From Paenibacillus prosopidis (GTDB lineage Bacteria; Bacillota; Bacilli; Paenibacillales; Paenibacillaceae): 64,000 bases of DNA. The notes beneath the pieces are model-generated. The model was given only the letters and a program-made list of their open reading frames with translations. It ran no database searches and had not been told where the DNA came from. The translations under genes and the position numbers were made by a program. Below are positions 25,977 through 33,976 of this stretch, piece after piece; positions within the stretch are counted from its first letter, which is position 1, and each line of letters starts with the position of its first letter. Location of the stretch: NCBI RefSeq assembly GCF_003337375.1, contig NZ_QPJD01000003.1, positions 369,898 to 433,897 of the forward strand, in the 5' to 3' direction.

Positions 25977-26599
25977 AAATTCTTATCGCACAACCCAAAT
26001 TAGAAAAAGAGATCAGACAGCTTGAACAAGAAGCCCTTAATCATCCTTCCGTTGATATTATTATTTTTCCTGAGGGATATTTGAATCACAATGTAGAATT
26101 GGCCTGTGAGCTTGCTAAGACATCTAATAGAATAATCATTTCTGGACATAAAAAACCGAAGGATCGCGCAATTATCATTAATCGGAATGGAGTAATTAGT
26201 TTAGATCGTGCGAAATATGATAGCTCCGTAATCGTTGAAGTGGAAGGGAAACGAATTGGACATATCCTATGTGATGAGTTGGTTTTACAAGGATTAAGCG
26301 GATTGGCGACTTCCAAAATTGATTTTATTGCTCATCCGATCGGTGTAGGGATGTTCAGTGAAGAGCAGTTTGATGAGTGGATAATTGAAGCTAAGAAAAT
26401 AGCTGTGGCTTATCAAACGTTAGTGATGGGCACAAGTCATGCTGATGGTTCATATCGCGGCTCGGATGTTTCAATCCCAATCGCTTACTGTGTTGATGAG
26501 AATGGGCAGGAAGTGTTTATTGCAAAAAATGATATACGAAGTAGAATTTTGGATACGGATACTAGGACTGTAGAAATTATTGATGTAATCTCTTCTTGA
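25973..26599 (+). CDS. Carbon-nitrogen hydrolase (nitrilase superfamily)
   Basis: The 208-residue protein is shorter than the usual 260-300. The three catalytic positions are plausible: Glu in DIIIFPEGYL (about 30), Lys in RAKYDSS (about 82) and Cys in GHILCDELVLQG (about 98). RIIISGHK and VMGTSHADGSYRGSD are further family-like strands. The substrate is not predictable; amidase or deaminated-glutathione-type activity is possible. The ATG at 25973 overlaps the preceding stop. Confidence 0.7.
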   Translation: MKILIAQPKLEKEIRQLEQEALNHPSVDIIIFPEGYLNHNVELACELAKTSNRIIISGHKKPKDRAIIINRNGVISLDRAKYDSSVIVEVEGKRIGHILCDELVLQGLSGLATSKIDFIAHPIGVGMFSEEQFDEWIIEAKKIAVAYQTLVMGTSHADGSYRGSDVSIPIAYCVDENGQEVFIAKNDIRSRILDTDTRTVEIIDVISS

Positions 26600-26604
26600 G
26601 GTGA

Positions 26605-26688
26605 TTAACGAAGACCATCGGTTTCGGGAACGTATCTAATGATTACGCAAAGTATCGCGATCATTCACCTGCTGTTTTATTCGAATAA
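26605..26688 (+). pseudogene. N-terminal scrap of a SAM methyltransferase
   Basis: The frame reads LTKTIGFGNVSNDYAKYRDHSP then AVLFE and stop. FGNVSNDYAKYR resembles the N-terminus of small UbiE-like methyltransferases (the FxxVAxxYxxYR pattern). No start codon remains and the SAM-binding part is absent. Confidence 0.4.
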
Positions 26689-26728
26689 AAATAGGATATG
26701 AGGCGTTGGAACAAAAGGAGGAGTGGTA

Positions 26729-27142
26729 TTGGACTGTCTCGGATGTCGAATAGCCAATAAGATCGAGAACGTACATGTTGTATATGAAGATGAATTAATT
26801 ATCTGCATTCTTGATATGGAGCCATTTAATGAGGGACATCTCTTAATATTACCTAAAAACCATTTTCTTGATGTAGACGAAATAACGCTAGAAACGCTAT
26901 CAGCAATCATGAATGCTTCTGTAAAAATGACCCAGGTGTTAAAGAAGGTGTTTAACCCTCATGGGATAACGATATGTCAGAATGGCGGCATTTTTAATGA
27001 TTTGACGCATTATCACATGCACGTCATACCTCGTTATTCAAAGGATGGATTTGCTTGGTCGGAGCCGATTATCAATCATGGAGCCGAAAGAAGATTGAAT
27101 GAAACAAAGCAACGAATGGTAACCGAAGGAGGATTACATTGA
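26729..27142 (+). CDS. HIT family protein
   Basis: The 137-residue histidine-triad nucleotide hydrolase/transferase has the triad HYHMHVIPR near residues 97-105. The N-terminal MDCLGCRIANK region supplies a possible zinc CxxC, and DMEPFNEGHLLILPKNHF is a conserved middle segment. TTG at 26729, 5 bases after AAGGAGGAG, gives the family-typical MDCLGC start; the GTG at 26723 overlaps the ribosome site. Confidence 0.85.
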   Translation: MDCLGCRIANKIENVHVVYEDELIICILDMEPFNEGHLLILPKNHFLDVDEITLETLSAIMNASVKMTQVLKKVFNPHGITICQNGGIFNDLTHYHMHVIPRYSKDGFAWSEPIINHGAERRLNETKQRMVTEGGLH

Positions 27143-27208
27143 TAATAGCACTCATATTTGATTTTGAGTCTAGCGTTCTAAAACCATCTTGAAAGAAGGT
27201 GATAAGCC

Positions 27209-27643
27209 ATGCATGTAAATATTAATCAATACCTTATAAGTGATGACAAGAGTCTTCTTGATATGGAAACTATAAAAGCCTTCTTATCCCGGTCGTATTG
27301 GGCGAGTAAACGAACGGCAGAGAGAGTGGAGAAGTCGATGCAAAACTCGCTCTGCTATGGTGTATATGACGGAAACAAACAAGTTGGGTTCGCACGAGTG
27401 GTGACAGACTTTGCAACCATGTATTGGCTATGCGATGTATTTATTGATGAAGAGCACAGAGGACAAGGCATTGGTAAAAAATTAGTAGGGAGTTTAACGA
27501 CATCAGATGAACTGAAAGATCTGCTTGGGATATTAGGAACAAAGGATGCTCATGAACTGTATGAGCAATTCGGTTTTACATCGGATAAAGAGAGAATGAT
27601 GAGAAGAATGCCGGATTATATCCGAAACCTAAGTTCCCATTAA
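27209..27643 (+). CDS. GNAT family N-acetyltransferase
   Basis: The 144-residue GNAT resembles the group found beside arsenic and detoxification genes. VGFARVVTDFATMYWLCDVFI forms strands 3-4, and the acetyl-CoA loop is EEHRGQGIGKKLV (about 88-100). The C-terminus has AHELYEQFGF. An AAGAAGGTGAT ribosome site precedes it. The sequence pattern resembles the GNAT at 33542; they may be distant paralogues. The acceptor is unknown. Confidence 0.85.
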   Translation: MHVNINQYLISDDKSLLDMETIKAFLSRSYWASKRTAERVEKSMQNSLCYGVYDGNKQVGFARVVTDFATMYWLCDVFIDEEHRGQGIGKKLVGSLTTSDELKDLLGILGTKDAHELYEQFGFTSDKERMMRRMPDYIRNLSSH

Positions 27644-27662
27644 ATCAAAAGGAGTGATTGGA

Positions 27663-28025
27663 ATGAGTGAACAGCAATCGAAAATAAACAGCCCTATATC
27701 AGGTGGAGTGCCAGCTGTATTTGTTCATGTAAAGGATTTGAAATTGTCTATTCAATGGTACAGTCATTTACTTGGTTTATCAGCAACTGACACAAATCCT
27801 TCAACCTTCTATATATTCAGGTTGGAGAATGGTGCTAATATTTTTCTTGTGCAAAGTAACGAAGTCACGCCTTCTCCCCACGTTTTATTTAGCTTACCTA
27901 CGCCCAATCTTGAGCAAGCCCTGCAGTTTTTTGAACAAAACTTGATCGAGATCGTGAAGGAAGATGAAGAAACGATCCACTTTAAAGATCCGGATGGAAA
28001 TATAGTTATGGCTTGTAATATATAA
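27663..28025 (+). CDS. VOC family protein (glyoxalase/dioxygenase fold)
   Basis: The 120-residue VOC-fold protein has VPAVFVHVKDLKLSIQWYSHLLGL at the N-terminus and HFKDPDGNIVMACNI at the C-terminus, as in bleomycin-resistance and glyoxalase relatives. A metal ligand His is possible in VFVHVKDL. The ATG at 27663 follows AAAAGGAG by 8 bases. The substrate is unknown. Confidence 0.8.
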   Translation: MSEQQSKINSPISGGVPAVFVHVKDLKLSIQWYSHLLGLSATDTNPSTFYIFRLENGANIFLVQSNEVTPSPHVLFSLPTPNLEQALQFFEQNLIEIVKEDEETIHFKDPDGNIVMACNI

Positions 28026-28127
28026 TTGAACATTAATTTTCATAAAGGTTGATTTCTGTTTGCCATATAGGTTATTTTTCTTATAGAGATGTTTACTCAA
28101 AGAAAAATACAGAATAGAGGAATCGTG

Positions 28128-28883
28128 TTGAAATTCAGGCCTTGTATAGATTTGCATGACGGAAAAGTAAAACAAATCGTTGGCGAAACGCTTAATACCG
28201 AGATTATTGAAAATTTTGTATCCAAATATGACTCTACTTATTATGCCGAACTGTTTCAGAAGGATGGATTAATTGGGGGTCATGTCATTATGCTCGGTGG
28301 CGGCAATGAAACAGCTGCTGTCAATGCACTTAAACATTACCCTGGAGGCTTACAAATAGGCGGAGGTATCACCTCGGACAATGCAATGTATTATTTGGAT
28401 CAAGGCGCATCTCATATCATTGTCACGTCTTATATATTCCAGGATGGTCAACTGAATGAAAATCATTTGTCAAAGACCGTATCTGAAGTTGGCAAGGATC
28501 GGTTAGTTATCGATCTTAGTTGCAAAGAGAAGGATGGTAAATGGTATGTGGTTACGAATCAATGGAAGCAGTTTAGCGATTTTGAAGTAAATAAAGAAAA
28601 TATCCGATTCCTTGAGCAATATTGCGACGAGTTTCTTGTACACGCGGTTGATGTGGAAGGGAAGCAGCGCGGCATTCAGCAAAGTCTGGTCAGCTCGCTT
28701 GCGGATTGGGTTACCATACCCACTACATATGCGGGCGGAGCCAGATCATTAGCTGATATGGATCAATTTAATGAACTGTGCAATGGTAAATTAGATATTA
28801 CGATTGGCAGCGCACTCGATATTTTCGGTGGAAATCTTTCTTATGAGCAGGTTGTAGAGTATAGCAGAAGGAAACAAGCATGA
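28128..28883 (+). CDS. hisA: Phosphoribosylformimino-AICAR ribotide isomerase, eukaryotic HIS6 type
   Basis: The protein is about 251 residues. It catalyses the Amadori isomerisation of ProFAR, step four of histidine synthesis. The order of motifs is that of plant and yeast HIS6-type enzymes, not of the bacterial hisA family: RPCIDLHDGKVKQIVG (first catalytic Asp), GLIGGHVIMLG, YPGGLQIGGGI, HIIVTSYIF, RLVIDLSCKEKDGKW, EFLVHAVDVEGKQRGI, PTTYAGGARSLAD and DITIGSALDIFGG. No other his gene is nearby. TTG at 28128 (or GTG 28125), about 7 bases after AGAGGA, yields the conserved MKFRPCID start. A terminator follows. Confidence 0.85.
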   Translation: MKFRPCIDLHDGKVKQIVGETLNTEIIENFVSKYDSTYYAELFQKDGLIGGHVIMLGGGNETAAVNALKHYPGGLQIGGGITSDNAMYYLDQGASHIIVTSYIFQDGQLNENHLSKTVSEVGKDRLVIDLSCKEKDGKWYVVTNQWKQFSDFEVNKENIRFLEQYCDEFLVHAVDVEGKQRGIQQSLVSSLADWVTIPTTYAGGARSLADMDQFNELCNGKLDITIGSALDIFGGNLSYEQVVEYSRRKQA

Positions 28884-28904
28884 GGGGTTAATACGCAATA
28901 AAAT

Positions 28905-28950
28905 AAAGACACCGTGACCTTCTATGTGAAGGGATAGCGGTGTCTTGTTA
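28905..28950 (+). terminator. Terminator after hisA
   Basis: AAGACACCG pairs with CGGTGTCTT, with an inner CCTTC/GAAGG stem. The T run is short (TGTTAGTT), so efficiency is uncertain. Confidence 0.6.
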
Positions 28951-29208
28951 GTTATAGCGTAAAGATTTTCAAAAGGAACTTGTAACAAATCACGTTGAAT
29001 CTGCGTTTATGATGTTATCCTACATGAATCGGAAAAGAATGGTAATCTCGATCGACAGCGCTAAGAATAGTGGGACAAGTTGAGAAGAATCCATGATGCG
29101 ATCCAAGAGCTCAAGGAAAAGCACCAGAGGTAACGGTTATTTTTGCGAGACTGTACCACGAATGATAGCATCAGCTGCTTGCATTTGGAATCGAAACGAG
29201 GTTTATAA
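28951..29208. other. Gene-free stretch with scraps of coding character
   Basis: Short frames such as HVESAFMMLSYMNRKRM and AIQELKEKHQR look like decayed coding sequence, but I recognise no family. The ribosome site of the next gene (ACGAGG) closes the stretch. Confidence 0.35.
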
Positions 29209-30144
29209 ATGAATGATATAGAACTATCTAAGCTGTTAGTGGATCAAATCACATCATTACATGGAAGCAGCAGCATATCAAAGATTTATAAAGGTTATTC
29301 TAGTGATGAGAAATTCATCGTCGAGAAAGGCAATCAAACGTTTTTGTTAAAAAAATTTGCTTTGGATGACTTCCCGAGTAAGCAGACTGAATATGAAGCA
29401 TTGAGGATGATGCAGCAATATGACGTCAAATGCTCTAGACCACTAGAAATAGGATCGTTAGAAAATGTTGGTTTTGGCTACATGCTCTTAACGTATATCG
29501 AAGGACAAGAAGCAACTGAAGCGCTGCCTTCGTACGCGTCAGTCGTCCAATATGAGATAGGCGCCCAAGCCGGTAAAGAGCTGGCCAAGATGCATAAGTG
29601 GCACGCGCCATCTTCGATTGCTCCCTGGTTTGACAGAAAGTTAGCAAAACATAATCAGTATATGGAACAGTATTATAAAGGAGATGTCAGAGTTAAACAT
29701 GACATGAAAGTCTTAACCTTTATTGACCGAAATTTGCGAGTAATGAAAAATAGGCCCAACATGTTTCAACATGATGATTTTCATGTAGGGAATTTGATTG
29801 TGAAGAATGAGAAATTATCGGGTGTCATTGACTTCAATCGGTTATACTGGGGAGATCCCGTACATGAATTTCTGAAGGCTGGCATGTTCAGCTCGGAAAT
29901 AAGCATTCCGTTTACGATCGGACAAATCAAGAGCTATCATAAGGATCAAGAGCCAGACGAGTTATTTTGGAGGCTTTATTCTCTTTATTTAGCGATGACC
30001 ATTATCTCTTCGGTTGTATGGATTTTAAAGGTCAAGCCCGAGGAAATCACGATCATGATGGAGAAAATCGAGCGCGTACTTGAGGATCACGATTATTTTA
30101 ACAACATTATTCCACGGTGGTATTTGGAGGAACAAAAGCAATGA
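29209..30144 (+). CDS. Aminoglycoside phosphotransferase (APH) family kinase
   Basis: The 311-residue APH/choline kinase-fold protein has N-lobe Lys in FLLKKFAL, the catalytic loop QHDDFHVGNLIV (about 189-200; the usual HGDxxxxN appears as HDDFHVGN) and the metal loop GVIDFNRLYWGDP (about 208). Clinical APH enzymes inactivate aminoglycosides, but most environmental members act on other hydroxylated small molecules. Its stop overlaps the start of the nucleotidyltransferase-like gene by ATGA, so the two are coupled. Confidence 0.8.
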   Translation: MNDIELSKLLVDQITSLHGSSSISKIYKGYSSDEKFIVEKGNQTFLLKKFALDDFPSKQTEYEALRMMQQYDVKCSRPLEIGSLENVGFGYMLLTYIEGQEATEALPSYASVVQYEIGAQAGKELAKMHKWHAPSSIAPWFDRKLAKHNQYMEQYYKGDVRVKHDMKVLTFIDRNLRVMKNRPNMFQHDDFHVGNLIVKNEKLSGVIDFNRLYWGDPVHEFLKAGMFSSEISIPFTIGQIKSYHKDQEPDELFWRLYSLYLAMTIISSVVWILKVKPEEITIMMEKIERVLEDHDYFNNIIPRWYLEEQKQ

Positions 30145-30563
30145 GACCAGATCATTATGCACTACTGTTTGAATTCGTGAAATGGGCAGGTGAGCAATCA
30201 CATATTGCAGGTATCGCTTTAGTTGGCGCTTGTGCAAGAGATGAAGAAGAAGATGAAGATTCGCACATGAATTTCGTTATTATTTCAGATAAGAAGGCAA
30301 AAACACTGGAAGCTATTCTGCATCAATTTCAATTTGATTTGATGGAGCAGGCGACTAAGGAGGAGTGGGGCATCCTCACCTCATTAAGAATAGTATATGC
30401 CAATGGAATTGAAGCCGAATATGGCATAGTTGAAGAAGAATGGGTTAAGAATCCACTGAATCAGGGAACAATCGATGTCGTTACAAAAGGATTTAAAGTA
30501 ATATGGGAACGAGAAGCTTTGTTTGAAGGGATTACACAGTTTATTGCCAATCATAATCAGTAG
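30141..30563 (+). CDS. Nucleotidyltransferase-like protein
   Basis: The 140-residue protein resembles small antibiotic nucleotidyltransferase-fold proteins: GIALVGACARDEEEDEDSHMNFVII has the layout of the G-S-x-A-R-x5-D-x-D motif. Here the GS pair is GA and the metal acids are displaced, so catalysis is doubtful. The ATG at 30141 overlaps the preceding kinase stop, with TTGGAGG upstream. It may partner with that kinase. Confidence 0.6.
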   Translation: MRPDHYALLFEFVKWAGEQSHIAGIALVGACARDEEEDEDSHMNFVIISDKKAKTLEAILHQFQFDLMEQATKEEWGILTSLRIVYANGIEAEYGIVEEEWVKNPLNQGTIDVVTKGFKVIWEREALFEGITQFIANHNQ

Positions 30564-30585
30564 ATAAGTAAACAATAGAAACATC

Positions 30586-30699
30586 GGAAAAGTGCTGGAG
30601 GTTAATGCAGGTTCGACAGCGGATATTGTTCAATATACAGATAATGGCGGAACAAATCAGTAATGGGAATTGGTTCGAATTAACTATGTTGTAAAATAA
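30586..30699 (+). pseudogene. Ricin-type lectin (CBM13) fragment with an internal stop
   Basis: The frame reads KVLEVNAGSTADIVQYTDNG then GTNQ, stop (TAA at 30661), WELVRINYVVK, stop. NG(G)xNQxWxLV is the signature end of a ricin-B/CBM13 repeat, so this is the tail of a secreted carbohydrase whose Gln codon became TAA. Nothing of the rest of that gene is visible. Confidence 0.55.
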
Positions 30700-30725
30700 A
30701 TAGGCAGCCTCTTCGGCTGCCTATT
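30699..30725. terminator. Perfect 11-bp hairpin, probable bidirectional terminator
   Basis: AATAGGCAGCC and GGCTGCCTATT pair perfectly around TCTTC. The flanks are A/T-rich but lack a long T run. Confidence 0.6.
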
Positions 30726-30756
30726 GAAATTTCATAGATAAGGGGGAGAATATGCT

Positions 30757-31566
30757 ATGCTTCAAACTACTAGAATACTTGCTTTTGGCCGAACAGCAGA
30801 GCTCATGGAATATGATGATAAGCATGTTTTGAAATTGTTTAAAAAAGGACTTCCAGACCATCTCGTAAATGAAGAATATGTGATCAGCCTGCGAGTACAT
30901 CAATCGGGTATGACGGTTCCAGAGCCAATCAAGAAGACAGAAATGGATGATCGGCCCGGAATTGTTTATGAGAGAGTTTACGGAGATACGATGCTCAGCC
31001 GTTTAAGTAAAAAGCCTTGGTTAGTATGGAAGGAGGCTGCCAGGCTAGCTCAAACTCATCTCGATATGCATACAAGAAAGGTTAGCGGCCTGCCTAAGCA
31101 AAAGGAGTTGCTGCATTATAAAATTAACGAAGCGCCTGTACTAACCCCTGAAGAAAAGAGTGAAATCATTGAGCGATTAAGACAACTGCCGGAAGGGCAG
31201 AAACTGTGTCATGGTGATTTTCATCCGGATAATGTCATTGTAGGGAATCGAGTGTGGGTCATCGATTGGATGACGGGAATGACCGGTAATCCAGCAGGCG
31301 ATGCTGCACGGACGATTTTACTGCTTCGAATGGGTACACTACCAGAAGGAACACCGGCATTAATCGCAGCTTTATTCGCTTTTATAAGAAATCAGCTCGC
31401 AAATCGATATACAAAACGATATCTCAAAGGCGGTAATGTAACCGCTAATGATGTTGAAGAGTGGTTGATCCCTATCGCAGCAGCGCGTCTATGCGAATGG
31501 GTACCGGACAAAGAGAAGCAAAATCTGGTGAACCTGATTAGAGCTAAGCTTAAGGAGGATTTATGA
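30757..31566 (+). CDS. Aminoglycoside phosphotransferase (APH) family kinase
   Basis: The 269-residue APH-fold kinase has Lys in HVLKLFKKGL (about 27), the catalytic loop LCHGDFHPDNVIV (about 149-161; canonical HGDxxxxN) and the metal loop VIDWMTGMTGNPAGDAARTI (about 168). Its active site looks complete, unlike the variant loop at 29209. The stop overlaps the GNAT start (ATGA). The substrate is unknown. Confidence 0.83.
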   Translation: MLQTTRILAFGRTAELMEYDDKHVLKLFKKGLPDHLVNEEYVISLRVHQSGMTVPEPIKKTEMDDRPGIVYERVYGDTMLSRLSKKPWLVWKEAARLAQTHLDMHTRKVSGLPKQKELLHYKINEAPVLTPEEKSEIIERLRQLPEGQKLCHGDFHPDNVIVGNRVWVIDWMTGMTGNPAGDAARTILLLRMGTLPEGTPALIAALFAFIRNQLANRYTKRYLKGGNVTANDVEEWLIPIAAARLCEWVPDKEKQNLVNLIRAKLKEDL

Positions 31567-32000
31567 TAAACATACGGACATATTGCGAGGAAGATCTTAC
31601 TTCGCTTACAGAGCTAATGCATGACCTGGGCTACCCGACAACCGTTGAAAGAATGAGAAAAAGGATGAGTTTTATCGAAAATATCCCATTACAATTCACC
31701 TTTGTTGCAACTCGAGAAGAGCGGGTAGTCGGTATGATGGGTATTCGCCAAATTTACTCTTATGAGGAAGACGGCATTACAACGCAAATATCACTTCTGG
31801 TTACTAAAAAGGAATATGAAGGTCAAGGTATTGGGAGATCTCTTGTAGGTTTTGCAGAAGAATGGGCTTTGGGGAGAGGTTCCAATTTATTGTATTTGAC
31901 TAGCGGGATTAGGCCGGAGCGAATTCGAGCGCATGAATTTTATAAATCGATCGGATTTGATACAACAGGCTATCGTTTCGTTAAGAAATTAGAACGGTGA
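31563..32000 (+). CDS. GNAT family N-acetyltransferase
   Basis: The 145-residue GNAT has its acetyl-CoA loop at YEGQGIGRSLVGFAEEW (about 87-103) and ends RAHEFYKSIGFDTTGYRFVKKL. That ending is typical of the aminoglycoside 6'-acetyltransferase-like environmental GNATs. A TAAGGAGG ribosome site lies inside the end of the preceding kinase gene, so translation is coupled. Kinase and acetyltransferase together look like a small resistance or metabolite-modification pair. Confidence 0.85.
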   Translation: MINIRTYCEEDLTSLTELMHDLGYPTTVERMRKRMSFIENIPLQFTFVATREERVVGMMGIRQIYSYEEDGITTQISLLVTKKEYEGQGIGRSLVGFAEEWALGRGSNLLYLTSGIRPERIRAHEFYKSIGFDTTGYRFVKKLER

Positions 32001-32104
32001 ATGAGGTTGGCCGCGTTGTAAATCGACTGATAATTGCAAATAATTGTTTCACATTGGACCTTACAGATGTATAATCATGGAAATGGTACAACAGGGGGAT
32101 AACG

Positions 32105-32767
32105 ATGAGCAGCATTAAAGCAATTATATTCGATTTGGATAACACGATATTAGATAGAACGAGTACGTTTAGGCAATTTACCGTTTCCTTTTTAAATACT
32201 TATTTTGGACATTTGGAAGACAATCAAGAGATTCTTGAACGAATGATTGACCTCGATCAGGATGGTTATAAGGACAAAAATGTATTGTTTCATGAATTAT
32301 TAGAAGAATTGCCTTGGAACGTGAAACCCGAGCACCATGAATTATTACAATTTTACAGAAACGAATATGTAAAGAGTGCGGTTCTTATGGAGCAGGCATT
32401 AGAGGTTATTCGTTATATTCGTAAGAACTACAAAACAGCCTTAATCACGAATGGTAGAAACGAGATACAATACGGAAAAATTGACCGAATGGGTATTCGA
32501 GATGAATTTGATTTTATTATCGTCTCGGAGGAAGCGGGATGTAAAAAGCCGGACAGCCGTATTTTTGAAGCCGCGATTAACCATCTGCAGCTGCAACCCG
32601 AGCATTGCATTTATGTAGGGGATCATCCCGTTAACGACATGGAAGGTGCTTATAAAGCAGGAATGGAAACGGTGTGGATGAAAGTGAATCAGCCGTGGAG
32701 AGATGGACTTTCGGCAAAGCCATTACATACAATCGAGCGTTTAAATGAGCTATTAGCGTTATTTTGA
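32105..32767 (+). CDS. HAD family hydrolase
   Basis: The 220-residue HAD-IA phosphatase has motif I IFDLDNTILDR (about 8), motif II LITNGRNEIQ (about 115), Lys in CKKPDSRIFEAA (about 148) and motif IV YVGDHPVNDMEGAYKAG (about 173). It is like YjjG/YfnB-type pyrimidine or sugar phosphatases. A GGGGGATAACG ribosome site is present. Confidence 0.87.
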   Translation: MSSIKAIIFDLDNTILDRTSTFRQFTVSFLNTYFGHLEDNQEILERMIDLDQDGYKDKNVLFHELLEELPWNVKPEHHELLQFYRNEYVKSAVLMEQALEVIRYIRKNYKTALITNGRNEIQYGKIDRMGIRDEFDFIIVSEEAGCKKPDSRIFEAAINHLQLQPEHCIYVGDHPVNDMEGAYKAGMETVWMKVNQPWRDGLSAKPLHTIERLNELLALF

Positions 32768-32777
32768 GGAGGCAGGC

Positions 32778-32984
32778 ATGATTGTAAAATTGAACCCGCT
32801 AGATTTGAATAGTGATCAGTTATCATGGTTATGTGTTGAGCCTATCCTTATTAAAGTTAACTGCTTGCTATGATTACAGGCCCTTTACGAGAAGTATGCA
32901 CTGACGGCTCAGCCATTCATCGAACAGAAGAATAATCACGTACGAAATCATATAGACGACTATCTCATTTTATCCGAACAATAA
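32778..32984 (+). pseudogene. 68-codon gene interrupted by an in-frame TGA
   Basis: A strong GAGGAGG site precedes ATG 32778. The frame MIVKLNPLDLNSDQLSWLC continues to TGA at 32871 and then, in the same frame, LQALYEKYALTAQPFIEQKN to TAA 32984. Both halves have coding character. One nonsense change or a small deletion around codon 32 would explain it. I do not recognise the family. Confidence 0.45.
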
Positions 32985-33007
32985 AAGCAGAAAAAGGGGA
33001 AGATAGA

Positions 33008-33541
33008 ATGGATGTAAGATTTCCTATTGGCAGGTTCAGTTATGAAGGTGAAATTACGCAGCTGCAAAGAGAAGCTTGGATTAACGAGATTGAGCAGCTG
33101 CCGAGGAAGCTTCGGGAAAGTATCGAAGGGTTAGAAGATACGGAGCTTAATACGCCCTATCGTGACGGTGGTTGGACGATTAGACAGGTCGTTCACCACA
33201 TTGCTGATAGCCATATGAATAGCTTCATACGATTTAAATTGGCTCTTACTAAAGAAACGCCTTCGATAAAACCGTATTTCGAGGACCGTTGGGCCAACCT
33301 TCAGGATAGTGCAGCTGCTGAGGTTGACCTATCCCTTTCACTAATCGATACCTTGCATAAGAGATGGGTCATTTTGTTGAAGTCACTTACTAACTCTGAT
33401 TTTAAGAAACAATTTTATCATCCAGAATCCAAAGAAACCGTCAGCTTAGACTATAACCTTGGTATTTACGCATGGCATGGCAACCATCATGTAGCTCATA
33501 TTACTGCATTCAGAAGCAAAATTAAATCATGGAACGGGTGA
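33008..33541 (+). CDS. yfiT: YfiT-type bacillithiol transferase (DinB superfamily)
   Basis: The 177-residue protein is closely similar in recalled pattern to Bacillus subtilis YfiT. It has FPIGRFSYEG at the N-terminus, PYRDGGWTIRQVVHHIADSHMNSFIRFKLALTKETP at about 53-88 and GIYAWHGNHHVAHITAF at the C-terminus. The metal-site histidines are in VVHHIADSH and HGNHHVAH. The family holds metal-dependent hydrolases and bacillithiol S-transferases that detoxify electrophiles. AAAAGGGGAAG ribosome site. The stop abuts the next ATG. Confidence 0.88.
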   Translation: MDVRFPIGRFSYEGEITQLQREAWINEIEQLPRKLRESIEGLEDTELNTPYRDGGWTIRQVVHHIADSHMNSFIRFKLALTKETPSIKPYFEDRWANLQDSAAAEVDLSLSLIDTLHKRWVILLKSLTNSDFKKQFYHPESKETVSLDYNLGIYAWHGNHHVAHITAFRSKIKSWNG

Positions 33542-33943
33542 ATGGAGATGATACAGTATAAAAACGGTAAAGATCTGACTGCAGAGCATCTATCCCAGGT
33601 TTTTCAAAATTCGGGCATTAAGCGTCCTTATCAGGACTTGGAACGGCTGCAAAAAATGATAGATAACTCAGATATTATTATAAGCGCTTGGAATAATGAT
33701 AGGCTTGTAGGTGTTGCGCGCGCGATCACGGACTACTCCTATTGCTGTTATCTGTCCGATCTGGCAGTAGACCGGGAATATCAACAGCTTGGTATCGGTA
33801 AGCACTTGGTAGAACTGCTTAGGGAGATGCTTGGGGTAGAGGTGTCGCTTGTGCTGCTATCCGCGCCTACAGCCGTTGATTTCTATCCAAAAATCGGGTT
33901 CGCCAACTCGGATAAATGCTACATTATCGCGAGAGAACGATAA
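33542..33943 (+). CDS. GNAT family N-acetyltransferase
   Basis: The 133-residue compact GNAT has VGVARAITDYSYCCYLSDLAVDREYQQLGIGKHLV (about 56-90), with the acetyl-CoA loop Q-Q-L-G-I-G. It ends with PTAVDFYPKIGF. It starts immediately after the yfiT stop, so translation is coupled. The arrangement suggests detoxification of a shared class of compound. Confidence 0.85.
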   Translation: MEMIQYKNGKDLTAEHLSQVFQNSGIKRPYQDLERLQKMIDNSDIIISAWNNDRLVGVARAITDYSYCCYLSDLAVDREYQQLGIGKHLVELLREMLGVEVSLVLLSAPTAVDFYPKIGFANSDKCYIIARER

Positions 33944-33976
33944 TTTCATTGCTACTTTAATTCGGGGAGGTACCAC

